This document shows, in pieces, positions 47,601 to 59,860 of a stretch of 64,000 bases of DNA. A program made the translations under genes and the position numbers. The DNA comes from Chlorops oryzae. Taxonomy: Eukaryota > Arthropoda > Insecta > Diptera > Chloropidae. Position 1 is the stretch's first letter. Each line of letters opens with the position of its first letter. Location of the stretch: contig CM035807.1 in assembly GCA_020466095.1 (NCBI GenBank), forward strand, positions 96,006,742 through 96,070,741, in the 5' to 3' direction. The notes under the pieces were generated by a model. It was not told the origin of the DNA, made no database searches, and was given only the letters and a program-made list of their open reading frames with translations.

Positions 47601-50433
47601 ATTGATGCATGTCAATCACAATAACTTCTGAGAAGTACGCAAATGTTTTTTTTTTTTTTGGTTTTTTGGATTTTTAAGATAAGAGGATATCAATTTCGAG
47701 GTTTAAGAGAATAGTATTTTTAAATTTTCGAATAAACATTCTTCTACTTCGAAACACATTCCTCAAGGCCAGCAGTCAAACAATCCGAGCTATCGAGATC
47801 CCTCTTCGTCATCGACCTTCATCGATTAGTTTCCATTCTGTTTCCCTTTATACGAAATTTGGTTTCAGCTCATAACAAACATAATAAAGCGCTCAAAACG
47901 ATGAAAAATGTCCGTTAAATTGCCCATATTAACGCAGCTGGAAAATGTTCTTAAAATATCTGTTTAGTGCACATTTTCATTCATTTATTTTTTAATTGTA
48001 GTTAATGAATACGAACAAAAAATAATAATTTCTGTCAGTGATATCGTGTATCAGACACTTAAGAGAAAGAAAAAGCAATCTAAGATAAAAAGAGATTTTT
48101 TTAACTGCTCTTAATTCAACCAGCGCTAGGATTCTGAATAAATTCTGCAATAAAGAGCAGGCTAATTTTTTTAATACTTCAAATTGGGATAGAGCATGTA
48201 CAGTAGGGCATTGGAATCTTTTTACGTGGATAAAAAAGAAATAAAATAATGAAAAGAACACTCGTTTGCGTTCATGGAAGAATCTCTTAAAGTTAATCGA
48301 AAAATAGAGAGAAATAAAGTTCTTTTCAAATCAACTCACCTCAGCATAATCTAACTAACGATGCATTTCGTTGAACACAAAATGGGCGACTTCTTCTTAA
48401 TAGTTCGCGAGCGCCAAGCGGAGTGAAAGAGAGAGCAACTATTTTATACGCATCGAAACGAATTTACTCACGCGGTACACTCTTCACACTAAACACTTCG
48501 CGATCAATGACTCCCGATAAACGACCGAACAGCGACGCGTGCAAAACAAGACTGAAGGCTCTAGCTTGGCTTGAGGTAGGCAGGTAAGCAAATGAGAAGT
48601 ATCAAAGTCCGAAAAATATAAATCCCACACAGCGAGCGCAGTTATAAAATTTTCGCTTATTTCGGTCTTTGTGTGGTTGTTGTTGCAATTTAGCAAATTC
48701 AAATGCACTCCACTTGCTAATTTGGTTTTTAATGTGAAATGTTTCTGTTTTTGTTTTTTTTTTTTTTTTTGTTTTTCGAATTCTTGCTTTGTAAGTGAAG
48801 ATTTTTTTTTTATTTATAATTTTGAGCTGTGTATGTTTGGCTGTGTTATTGATATATTGATTCCTCTTTTTAAAAGAATTTAATTTATTCTTATGCAGAA
48901 AAGGAACTTTTTTTATTTAATCAAATAGAAATGATCGGAATGTCTACGAAAGCCATTTAAAATATTTTGAAACTCTCATATTCAAGGTTAACGCGAATAT
49001 AATTTTGCGGGAACAGGGTCCGATCCAGGACTTATGCTCTGGCAAGGTCAATATTTGCTGCCCCAATGATGGCACTATTTATTCCACTTACTAACTTACT
49101 TATTGCTGTCCTCTTCTCCTTGTGAAGCATAGGGCCTCTACCATAACTACATAGATCTAAACCTTACTCTATTAGGTACTTCGCAGCATATATCATTCCA
49201 CTACAGTGGTTCAAACAGAAGAATTTAAGTCTACCATCGGTTGGATTTGTCCCACAATCTAACAGTTATTAAGTACTAACAAATTTTTCAAAATTTTTCT
49301 ACCCCATTCGAAGTGCCGTAGCATTAGTTATTAAGGGGATGGTATAGTTTTAATAAATTTTTGGGTCGATTTTTTATTTTATTTTTTTCTGAGCGTACAA
49401 CATATTGAGAGTATTTTGTAAAAATTTCAAGGAAATCGTGCAAGAGGACATGAAAATACAGCGTTTCAAAGCGATTGGCCCATCTGCATTTTTCGGAGAA
49501 AAAAACTTTAAATCGGTTTTGTGGAAAGCGACTTTTTTGAAGTCGGTGAACACGATGCTGCAAATGCTATTTGACCGATCGATTTAAAATTTTTTTAAAA
49601 TTTTTCTATCGTTGCCCTTTTTTCCCATTTAAAAATAATAAAATATCCTCAATTTGTAAGCGAAAATTGCATTTTTGACTTCAAAACACTACAAAAAAAA
49701 TAATAAATAAATTTCAAAAAAGGACACGATATTACCTCGGGACATCAATTTACTTTTAAAAACATGTTTATTTTTCTGATGTGATTTTTTTAATATTGGG
49801 CATTTTGGTCACTTGATTTTGGAATGAGATAAAAGGAGTTTAATTTCATTTTTCCCGACGATTCGCCTGTCTGGATTCAGGCTTCTTCAGGGGTATTTTT
49901 ATTTTCAAATATCCACAAAAAAATCTTTTTTCTCCGGAGAATCGCTGCCAACGAAATATTTATCGATAATTTAGATTTTTTTTTTACCAAATATAATTAA
50001 GAAACTAATCTATAAGATGTATATAAAATAAATACACCAACATTTTTCATGTCTCCACAAAAAATCATGAAAACAAAAAAAATATCTCCTGAGCATGTCA
50101 AAAATAATTATTTGAAAACTAATGTTATTCGGGACGGAACTGCTTGCTGTAACCGAAAATAATTTCCCTATTCCGAATTCGGTACATTCGAATATTCGGA
50201 ACACTATAAACTTGGAATTTTATGGAAAAATTACATAAGATATAAAACAAGACATTCATATTGCTTTATTAACGCCGAAAATTAAGTCCACTTCCGAATG
50301 CCAATTACTTAAAAAGCCAGAATTTATATATCTTCGCTAACAGAACGAAACGGGAAGAACAAGCAGCAACGACAAGAAATTGACTTTGATTAATAGTGCC
50401 TCTATCTCAGTTTAAGGTACACCGAAAGAAATA

Positions 50434-50526
50434 CAGTGAAATCTCCCCTAAGCGGGCACCAACGGTTGCGGCCCATAAGCCGAGATTTCCGCTTATGGGA
50501 GCTGTCAGCAAGTAGAGATTTCACTG
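50434..50526. repeat. 93-bp pogo/Tigger-like MITE with TA target duplication
   Basis: The ends CAGTGAAATCTC and GAGATTTCACTG are perfect inverted repeats flanked by TA on both sides. Inside is a second hairpin, CCCATAAG ... CTTATGGG. CAGTG-type ends with TA duplication are typical of pogo/Tigger-group elements. Confidence 0.75.
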
Positions 50527-52112
50527 TAATAGAATTGCAACAATTATCGCCCAGAAGGAGAAAGTATGTAAAATGATATTTTTGCTATTATATTAGATAA
50601 AGAAATGTACAAATATTCTCTTTTACATGTGTCCGAAGCAAATTCACAAAAATCTCATTGAAAATGCTACCCATGAAGACCAGATTTTCCATACCTTCGG
50701 AGAGCACTCAGTCGTTTCCAGGAATTTTCATTTATGTGCCCCCATCAGAGCAAGTCTTGCGGCATTATTTTACAACATTTCAGTATAGGAATTTAGGAAA
50801 ATCTAAGCGTTGCCTCAAAGATTTTCTAAGAACAACAACCGTAACTTCAACCGAAATGGGGGGAAGTACTTACAATGAAAACAATAATACCAACAGACAA
50901 ACAAAGAAAACAATCCCCACTCGAATGATGTGCATTGATAAGAGGAAAAAACACTTTCAAATTGTATGGTTTTCCCCATTGAATTGAGTTTACTCTAGAA
51001 AGTAAAAACCAAAAAAAATAAAAAATTACGAAGGCAATCAGAAAATCTTTAGGAATAATTTACGAACAAAACACTCAAAAATGGTTGAATATGATTTTTT
51101 TTTGCAAAATTGAATTAGTTTTGGTTTAGTGGGACTCCGAAAATTCGGGTCTTTGATGCAATAGTTTATTCTAAAGAAGTTTTGATGGCAGATGAGAAAG
51201 GAGAAGGGGCGAAAAGTTGGTTTTTTCAGTTGGAGCAAAAACTCATTTTTCTATCGTGAGAGTTTTTCAAGATCCAAACGGAAATTTTCCTTTTCAACGA
51301 TTTTCGGTTTTTTTTTTTTCTCTTCATCACAATGCCGTCTAAAATGCTTTCCTAGTAGGACATTGACATGTTTAATCCGTTCCGCCAGCAAATATGTACA
51401 TACATATGTATGTTGCCACAAGAATATGTTTCATGTTCCTTTTTCGACATGATATTCCGTTCGGATGTTTTCCTTCTTATGGTATCAATCTGGCAGCCAG
51501 TATTTTTCTTCGCATTTTATTCATCCAAGAAAAAATGAAAAAAAAAAATTGACTAAAAAGGAGGAAGAAAAAATAAAAAGGACGACAAGTCACACACATT
51601 CTTAGCTGTGACATCACAAAGTGACATTTAAAACAATCGTAAATATGCTGCTCCTCGTGAATGAATGCAATTTTCAAATTTAGATTCAGACGCAGATTTG
51701 AATTCGAATGCCAACTGTCAGAATGTCTGTATAAAAGGAGAAAATGCGAAAAAGATAGCATTGCAAGTGATAGGAGATTGGATAAGTCGCTTGATTTAGA
51801 TGGATGACTTGAGGAAATGTTATAAGTTAAAAATGATCTGAAAGGATGGCAAGAGGGGAAATACCAAACTGAATATCTATATATGTCCAATATTATAAAG
51901 TACTTAATAGAAAATACAATCAATCGAAATGGGGCTACTCCCTAAAATGAACTTTGTGTGGGAATAAAAGCTCTAGTACACAAGCAGTAGAAAGGAGTTC
52001 TTCGAATTTCGCCCTAAATCTAAACTTCAGTAACATTTGACCTGAAATGGACTAATGAAGAGATTTTGTTCCAGCAGAGAATTGATGGGGTGGTTTCTAT
52101 TAGGTTTCTATT

Positions 52113-52545
52113 AGAATATTATAGACAGGCGAGACTGAGACAATACAATAATCGATACATATGAATGTATATTATAAAATATACCCTAATACCACGACCA
52201 TTAAGACAAAGCATTCTGAAAACCATAAAGGAGCCTCGTACGGAGCCTTTTACTCAATAACTTTATGAACACAAACGAAAAGTTTACATGTTAAAGCCAA
52301 AATTATGACTTTCGCAATAGACCCCAGTGCCAGAGGGCCTCTTAAAAACTTTCCAATCCATTCCATTCTCGAAAATGTTTTAAATCATGTCCCCGCCAAT
52401 ATGTATACCAAATTTCGTCAAGATAGATCAACTGCTTCGATAAAAAAAATTGCACACGGACAGACAGACCGACGGACATGGATAAATCGAGTCGTTGATG
52501 ATCATTCCTATACACATTTTGTATGGTGTCTCCCGACTGTGTTAA
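52113..52545 (+). mobile_element. Diverged fragment of the Helitron/DINE-like family, copy E
   Basis: It opens TATTATAGACAGGCGAGACTG and retains CCATTCTCGAAAATG, GGACAGACAGACCGACGGAC, and a 3' part GATCATTCCTATACACATTT. The 3' hairpin is missing. The TIR element at 52548 begins just where it stops, so it may have been truncated by or targeted for that insertion. Confidence 0.6.
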
Positions 52546-52547
52546 GT

Positions 52548-52897
52548 GCTGATTACACGATATGGACACTAACCAAATTTTGGTCGTTTTTGGAACAAAT
52601 TCTGTCCCAATCGCAACCAAATCGTGTATGTAATTACCAAACATAATTATGGTCATATGGCATTTGGTCCCATTTTTTCACGTCGCAACCAAATGTTCGT
52701 TTGCAATGCAGCCATATCGTGTAACAACCCAACCAAATCTTGAGGACATATGCCAAATTGTGATATGTTTTGGGACAAATGGCGCATATCGTGTAAAAAC
52801 CAAACATACGACTTGTAGTCAAATGAGCATATGCACCAAATTTTGCCCAAATGAAAGCAGCCAAACGTTTGGTTAGTAACCATATCGTGTAATCAGC
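52548..52897. repeat. 350-bp TIR element with internal CATATCGTGTAA repeats
   Basis: GCTGATTACACGATATGG at 52548-52565 is inverted as CCATATCGTGTAATCAGC at 52880-52897 (18 of 18). The interior repeats (C)ATATCGTGTAA followed by ACCAAAC-type words four times or more. No coding sequence. Confidence 0.78.
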
Positions 52898-53639
52898 CCT
52901 TTAGACACATCCGCATTACCCTCAACCGAAAGGGTGTCGAATAGTTGAATGCTCTGTCCAACTAATCGAAGTAATTTCTTGAATTGGTGTTTTTACGTCC
53001 AGTCGTGGAGTAGTTTGGGACTAGTTGGCATCACTGCATGGTATTTATTTATATTTATATATAACTCATACCAAAATACTTATTTTTTTCTTTTTCAATT
53101 TTCTGCGCTCCGACAGTTCGAAAGAGTTTTCAATTGCACTGCGAGAGAACTTCAGACCACTTGAGGACTTTATTGTTCGGGAAAAAGGCGAAATGTCATG
53201 GCAGAAAATAATACGATTCAAAGTAAAAAAGTTTTTTCAAATTTTAAAATTGCACATCTGTGCTTTGAACTGTGAAAACCAGAATCGAACTTTTCACGCA
53301 GTGCAAACAATTTTATGATGAAATCTGTTTGCATTTTCTTTTCTCTTCAGCGGGCTTGTAAAGTTTATTGTTTTCCTTTTGCGTTTTTATTTTTATTTTT
53401 CTTTTTATTTTCCGAAACTTTGTTCCTTGATCTTTTTTTTGGTTTTCTTATTTTTTGGTTGGTTGGTTGCAACTGACTTTTTCGAATTCCTTCAATTCGA
53501 ATTGTGGGAAGACGTGAAAACCGAAAAAAAAAAACTTGAAACGAACTCTTCTCATCAAAATCTTTTCATTTAATTTGGAATAAATTTTTTTTGTATTTAT
53601 TTCAGCGAAATTAAACGAAATTTGGTATGAAAAAAGTAA

Positions 53640-54491
53640 GGGTGTTATAGTCAGGCGAGCCTGCCAATAAAATACCCGACACAGACACATGTTAAAATAA
53701 TTTTTGAACCACGCCCAAAAACAGGACCACTAAGTAAGAATAATCAAGAGGTTTTTAAGGCCATTAGGGGCCCCATATACCGACTTTTTTTAAATTTCTT
53801 TATGAAAACCGACCCTTTTCCACGCCCACTTTTCCAATTTTTTTGCAATTCTAATCGGAGGCTTAAATAACTACTCGAATTCTAAGCTTCATTGAAATAT
53901 TTCGAAAAAGTCCGATTTTGAGGCAGTTTTGGGATTTTTGTGGCAGACCCTAGTACTGGAGGTACCCTTAATAAAGGACCGATCAGGGAAATTTTGTTTT
54001 GAGGATTTTTATGGCTACAAAGGAAGCATAAGTGCCAAATTTCGTTCAAGTCCCATTTGAATTTCAGGTGTAGGGGACAATTTTCGAAAACCGCCCTCCT
54101 ACCACGCCCACTTTTAAAATTTTTGAAAATCGTATTACTGGCCTTGAAACATGTTCAAATATCGAGTTTCAAAAAAACTTCGATTTTAGAGCAGTTTTTG
54201 TGATTTTCGTAACAGACCCTAGTACTGGAGGTACCCCTAAAAATGGTCCGGTCGGGTCCATTCTCGAACTTGTTCTTACTCATGTCGCCGTGAGCACGCA
54301 TACCAAATAAGATAACTGTATACAAACAGACAGACAGACAGACAGACAGACGGACATGGCTAAATCGAATCTCCTAGTGACGCTGATCATTTCTATATAC
54401 ATTTTGTATGGTTTATCTCGACTGTTTCTGGGTGTTACATACAACCACACAAACGCAATATAACCTGGACACAGAGTGTGTCGGGTATAAA
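53640..54491 (+). mobile_element. Helitron/DINE-like non-autonomous element, copy C
   Basis: Same ends as copy B (GTCAGGCGAGCCTGCC; ACACAGAGTGTGTCGGGTAT) and the same block order, with a (CAGA)n tract at about 54328-54350. It has a small extra block after the 5' end (ACCACGCCCAAAAACAGG) and a local deletion around 54170. Confidence 0.75.
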
Positions 54492-56004
54492 AATAATATC
54501 AAAATTAAATGAATTGTTTATGAAGTTTATTTTTTTTTTTGCATTTTTTATTTTTTGGAAGTGGATTCAGCCCCAAATAATATGCTCTCAATCGATGAAT
54601 TGTTTGAACTGGAATTCGCAATTAGCTCAATCCAATTATTATTCAAAAGTAAAACATTGACTGTCAGAGCTGTGTCACAGCTACAGACTGAGGGGGGCTA
54701 ATTTTTCTCCCTTCATTTCGGCATGAACATATCATGATGAGAAAGAACGGGCCTCATTTAGAACTTTTTCATTTTAATTGAAATTTTTATTTTGTCACTA
54801 TAAATCATTCAATAAGGCTCGGCATTGAATGCGGGCTGTAGGCGCTTTTATATAATTTTATTTTATTTTTATTTTTGTAGCTTCATCAGTTTTGATGGCT
54901 TCGTGCGTACAATGGCTTGAAAATTTTGTCATCGTTTCCGCCACAATGAACGTTTCGCAATTCTTCTTGCGGTTCTCCCCCTCCCCCCTTCAATAATACA
55001 ATTTATGCAACGACATTGATTAAAATTAATTATGCTGTCATCGCAAATGTGTTTAAACGCAAACAAATGCCTCGTGGCACGCGCGCGTATGAATTTGTCG
55101 CATAATATTGACGAGAGAAGGACATGCATTATTCAATGTGTCATCGCTTGGACAACATGTATCGATTTCAATACCAATATTTATGTAAAGCAAACATAAA
55201 CAGGAAGACCCAAAATAAATACATCAAATAAAATTGATTTAAAATGGAAACTAAAAACTAACAAATTAGTGTATTCATATCGCACGAAGCCCACAATTTC
55301 AGAAAAAAAAAATAATAATAATAAAATTTATTATTCCTTATTGTTCGCGAAATTTTATTTATTTCCACTCAATGGAGATGTATAAAGATTTTTTTTATCG
55401 GACGAAGAATTCACACCAAACCTAGGTTGCTTAAAATATTCCTGTTTTTTTTGGCTAACCAGGCCTGACTAGGGGCAACAAGTCTGTGTTTCTACAGTTG
55501 AGCTGTAAGTTACAGTATCTGTTTTTATAAGGAAATGTCATCAGTTATAGTCGGCATGGCAACAACCACCTCCGGGCCCAGTTTTCTTACATAAATTTCA
55601 TGCATTTTCTTTTCTGTTGATTTAAATCTCCCAAAATTTTCTTCATTGCCTACTGCAAAGGATCAAGGTCAGTTCGTCGTGTTAAGCTTGAATGGCTTTA
55701 GAAGCCTACTTTAAGAGAATTCTTTTGGAGTCAGGATGAAGCATCAGATCTTGGTCTGCTCGATTTATTTTTCAGACTGATGATAACAAAAATTCTATAA
55801 CCCAAAAGTTATCATGAAGGAAAATAAAATAACCAATTAAAGCCTTAAAGTATGCAACGTATTTTTGATAATGTTTTTAAGATATTTACCACCAAGACAT
55901 AATTCCAAAACGTGTCAAAATCGAATAAAAATTTAGAGAAACTGGTAGCCCGTAATTAATTTTTGCACCTTTTTCAAGTGGAATTGTTGAGGGAAGTGTT
56001 AATA

Positions 56005-56795
56005 CCCAGCCAACCATATGCGGAGCGCTCCGAAACAGGAGTTTTAAAGGACACCCACCTAGACACCTTGAAGGATCGTTTTCGGAGCGCTCCGAAGTAG
56101 GAGTGCAAAAGGACTCCCACTTGGACTCCTTGAAGAAGCGTTTTCGGGGTGCTCCGGCAATGGGCTCCTCAAGAGCACCGTCAAGGAGCGTTCAGAGAGT
56201 CATGCTTTAAAATTGCATAATCTAGTTGGCATGGTTTTTTTCATTCTTTATGGTTTGCAACTTTATGCAACTTATGGTGATGTAACGTTACGGGAATTTT
56301 CCTTTATTAAATGGAATAGAGATTTAGGGGAGAAAACCTTTTTGGGTATCTTTTAGAAACTAACATTTTACAATGGCCTAAGTAAAAGTAGTTGGTAAAA
56401 ATAATAAGAAATATTTTTTGGAATGCGTTAGAAATTTTTAAAAAGGAAAATGGTTGTTTTTTTATTATTTCTCAATGTACAGGAAATCAAGCAATCCTAA
56501 AACACTCCTCCTGGGTTATCTTTGGATTAATTCAGGAGTCCTTTTTTTAAAACTTGTAGGCTAATAGAGAAGTCCACATGGAATCCTTGCGGTTTATCTG
56601 AGGGAGCATTTTAGGACCCCGAAATCGCTCCATTTAGGCGTCCGCAGGGCACACTTTTTTCATATGTTTTGAAAAAGCCCTTTTCTCCCGCAAACACGCT
56701 CATTTAGGATCCTTTTAGGAGGCTCCTTAGGAGTGTAAACGCACCGCATTGGGAGTCCTTAAGGTGCACCGAGCGGACTCCAATGGTTGGCTGGG
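56005..56795. mobile_element. 791-bp terminal-inverted-repeat element (CCCAGCCAACCAT ends)
   Basis: Perfect 13-bp TIRs: CCCAGCCAACCAT at 56005-56017 and ATGGTTGGCTGGG at 56783-56795. The flanks read TA on both sides. The left half holds diverged direct repeats of about 65 bp, each with the 12-bp palindrome CGGAGCGCTCCG or a variant and an AGGACTCC-type word. The right half carries the complementary AGGAGTCCTT words. No protein is encoded. Length and ends closely match the element at 4082, though the interiors differ. Confidence 0.72.
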
Positions 56796-57069
56796 TATGG
56801 TTATAGAGTACTGTAAAAATATATGGGAATTCATTCGAACCCTCGAAGGAGTGAGCTCTGAGAACTTCTTTGCGTTAACTGTCAAAATACACTGAAGCTT
56901 TGACGGCTGTTTAAAAAATTCTCAAAGTTCACTAAGTTCGAGGTCGGAATTATAAATTTTTAAATTTCTTCTTATGTGACAAAGCTTTGAGAACCACAAG
57001 AGTTAAATGCTATGTTTTTATAGGTAGCAAATATTTAAGGATTTCAATATCTTTAAACTTGCATAACTA

Positions 57070-57560
57070 CTTTTCCCCATTTTTATATTAAGTTAAAAAG
57101 TTTTGAAGCCTCCTTTCGGGAATTTTTCCAACAAAAAAGTCTGATTTATGATACCTAAATGTCGAATGAATTTTGAAGAACCTTCTAGTTAATGTACATG
57201 ATAACAAAGTTTGGATATTTAGCTGCCAATAAGGGTCTTTAAATTTTGAAAAATATTGCTCATGGGCCAGGCTCCACTAAAAACTCCAAATATCTCAGAA
57301 AAGACTAGTTTGTGTTGCTGCCACCAAAGGTAACATACTTAGGCACCAAATGGGCCCGTTGTGATGCCACATATAATGGGAAAACAAAGAAAAATAAATC
57401 TAAAAAAAACGACACAAACATCAGCTGGGTCTCTCGCTTTGAAAATTGGCATCTCAGCCAACTGCGGCACAGAGTCCGCCTAAAAGACTCTTAACCTTTT
57501 GCAAAAAATAAAAAATAAAAAAATTCTCAAAAATACTTTAACCTTCTAATGCCACAATTT
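57070..57560. repeat. Diverged dispersed repeat, copy 2
   Basis: Blocks matching 46960-47600: GAAGCCTCCT, GTACATGATAACAAAGTTTG, GGGCCCGTTGTGATGCCACA and CTCAAAAATACTTTAACC. A sequence like GAGACGGAGCCAGGAATCAG near 57672 also occurs inverted near 46665 next to copy 1. Confidence 0.4.
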
Positions 57561-59831
57561 TTTTCAATGAGAAGTTCAGATATGACTTATTTTGGATAGA
57601 AAAACATTAATCTGAAACTATTATTACATTTTAATTTTTTTTTGTAATTTTTTCGAAAAAAGTTCGTCTAGAGACGGAGCCAGGAATCAGAGGGTTAATC
57701 CATAATCTTTCAAAAAAATAAAGTAAAAATATGAAGTTTAAACAATATTTTTGAGAAACAATACTCTGCATGCAACCATATTAACCATAAAAATATCGCC
57801 AGAAAAATGAGAATATAACCGCCTCAAGTCATCGACTTTAAAGACTAATTCAAATAGATTAGATCTCATATGCCAATCGGATTATCGAAATTCTGAGTGA
57901 CAAGAACCCTGATCTAGAGTGCAAAAAGTTCAAGAAATTAAAAAGCTTCCATTGAAATTTTCTCAAAATAATTGATTCCAATTTTAAAGTCCGAATATAT
58001 TTTGTAATAAAATGTTTGTCCATCAATATTTTTTCACAAAAGAAAATTTCACAAAAAGAAAAATATTAAAAAATATGAAATAAACGATGCATCAATAGCT
58101 CGTAGATATTATTTTTGTGTGCGCAAAAAGGGGCTTGAATAGCAAATCAAGCAAATTCCATCATCCATCAATGCCGGTGGAAGCATAAAACCATAATACT
58201 TTTCTCAAGAATATTGACAGATAATAATAATGCAAAAGGGAAACCGTTGAGTATTAAATATGAAAAAAATAAAATATAAAAACCAAATATTTTCAATGCT
58301 TTTCAATATGTATACGATGTATTGTGTGTGTAGAGTGTGTTTTTGTGTGTGTGTGTTTACTTACGAAATCCCAATGCAACTGAAACTTTTGCACAATGCA
58401 ACATGATTTGGGCTCAAGCGCTTTTAAAGAATGGTTGCATTCCCAAAGCCATAGATGGGATGCGAGATCAGCGTAGCGGAATTGAAAAAGGATTTGGCCT
58501 GGTACTTTCGATGCGGCATAAAATCCCCCCAAAAAAAAAAAAAAATATACTGACGGCAGACAGGAAAATATAAACAGAAATTTATACACTGAGCTTTTCA
58601 ATGTTGTTAACGCTTTCACTCTCGAACTTTGAATAAGGGTTTATCTATGCAAAGCGATTTCCGATTTCAGATTCATAAAAGTGTGCTAAGCCGCAGAACG
58701 TATTTTAAGAAGTTTGCCGCACCGTGGTCAGGGTGTAATAAAGGTATTGTTAAAAATGTTATTCATAGACGGAAAAAAATTTATCTGCCAAATGATTGAT
58801 AAAACTCAAAGTCAGAGTCTTTGAAGAGTGCCAAGAAACGGAACAAGAGGTCCTTAGTCGTCCAACTGAAAGAGACACAAACTTTCATGAGACACAAACT
58901 ATTTTTATCTTACCTCCCTAACTGAAATTCTGGATACGCCCATGAATAGATACAACAAATTTTAAATACCAACACACAAAAACCTCAACAATGAAATTGG
59001 TGGAACACAAAAGAAAAACATTGTCCACAAATCTTATCTAGATCTCTCCGAAACTATCACAAATCTGCGAGTTTTAATATTATAATGTCGGATAATTGAG
59101 CACATTCATGTTGAATAGAATAATTCAATACAATTCCTTACCACTGTGCACATAACAACGATGCGATGCACTGCGATGGGATGCGATCCGATGTCCAACA
59201 TTCTGGTTTCTGTATGGGTTCATGCCTTTCGTGGCTTTTGTATTCTGCTCTTCAAATGCATACATACTTCTTAAGTGAGTAGAGTGAACTGAATGCAAGT
59301 CGTGCAACTAGACTCCAGCCATATACTATTTAAGTGTTTCGAAGCAATTGAAGCATAGACGTACCTATGCACTCGCATATCCAGACATATGTACATACAT
59401 AGATAGATACATTTCGAATGCAATGCAAAGCGATACTTGAAGCTATTGAATCTGTATATTTTATTCGAATAATAATGAGGATTAGACGCGCATTATCCAT
59501 TGAATTGCATATTGAATTTGTGCAACCAGCTTTTATGTCCTTAATATGATCTTCCACAGAGAAACACGTACAAAAAGGTATAATTTCCAACAAGCACACA
59601 CAATCGGCTACATACGAAAGACTCGTAATAATCAGTTTTATGAGTCTAAATATGTATTGCAATATAGTATTTTATGGGGTCATATTGGATGCTTGACCGA
59701 CTTTTCAACAAAACATTCATTTAATAAATAATAATATATATTGATAAAACTTTTCAACAACACGATAAAGCTAATGAAATTATTTCTCTCTCCTCTCCTT
59801 TTATCTCCTTTTCCGATTCTTTCCATTTCAG

Positions 59832-59860
59832 CAGACATTTTACAGGATGTTACGACTTAA
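59832..59860 (+). CDS. ed/fred: Proposed 9-codon terminal exon of the Echinoid/Fred-type receptor
   Basis: A pyrimidine tract of about 45 bases without any internal AG (59783-59829) ends in TTTCAGCAG, one of the strongest acceptors in the window. Joined in phase 1 to the exon ending at 46171 it reads A-D-I-L-Q-D-V-T-T and stops at TAA 59858-59860. The acceptor is a NAGNAG tandem. Using the second AG removes one codon and keeps the frame (D-I-L-Q-D-V-T-T). The predicted C-terminus lacks the EIIV PDZ-binding end reported for Drosophila Echinoid, which tilts the assignment towards Fred (friend of echinoid). This is inference; there may be other alternative last exons. It would leave a 13.7-kb last intron. 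Confidence 0.48.

Larger units (their letters stand above)
46172..59831 (+). other. 13.7-kb proposed last intron
   Basis: Holds the repeat copies at 46960 and 57070, the pogo-like MITE, Helitron/DINE-like copies E and C, the CATATCGTGTAA element and the TIR element at 56005. A block at 49330-49930, starting GGGGATGGTATAGTTTTAAT, resembles a diverged dispersed repeat. No convincing additional exon found. Confidence 0.5.

Noticed and set aside
50658..50987. 109-codon plus-strand frame starting MKMLPMKTRFSIPSES as a missing cytoplasmic exon
   Set aside because: No acceptor or donor of suitable phase around it and AT-biased composition; probably chance.
52305..52883. Overlapping frames of 75-113 codons on both strands
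   Set aside because: They fall in the Helitron/DINE-like fragment and the CATATCGTGTAA element; no conserved protein features.
58293..58619. 108-codon minus-strand frame with a hydrophobic stretch
   Set aside because: Composition follows a poly-A run and a TG microsatellite; no motif or context supports a gene.
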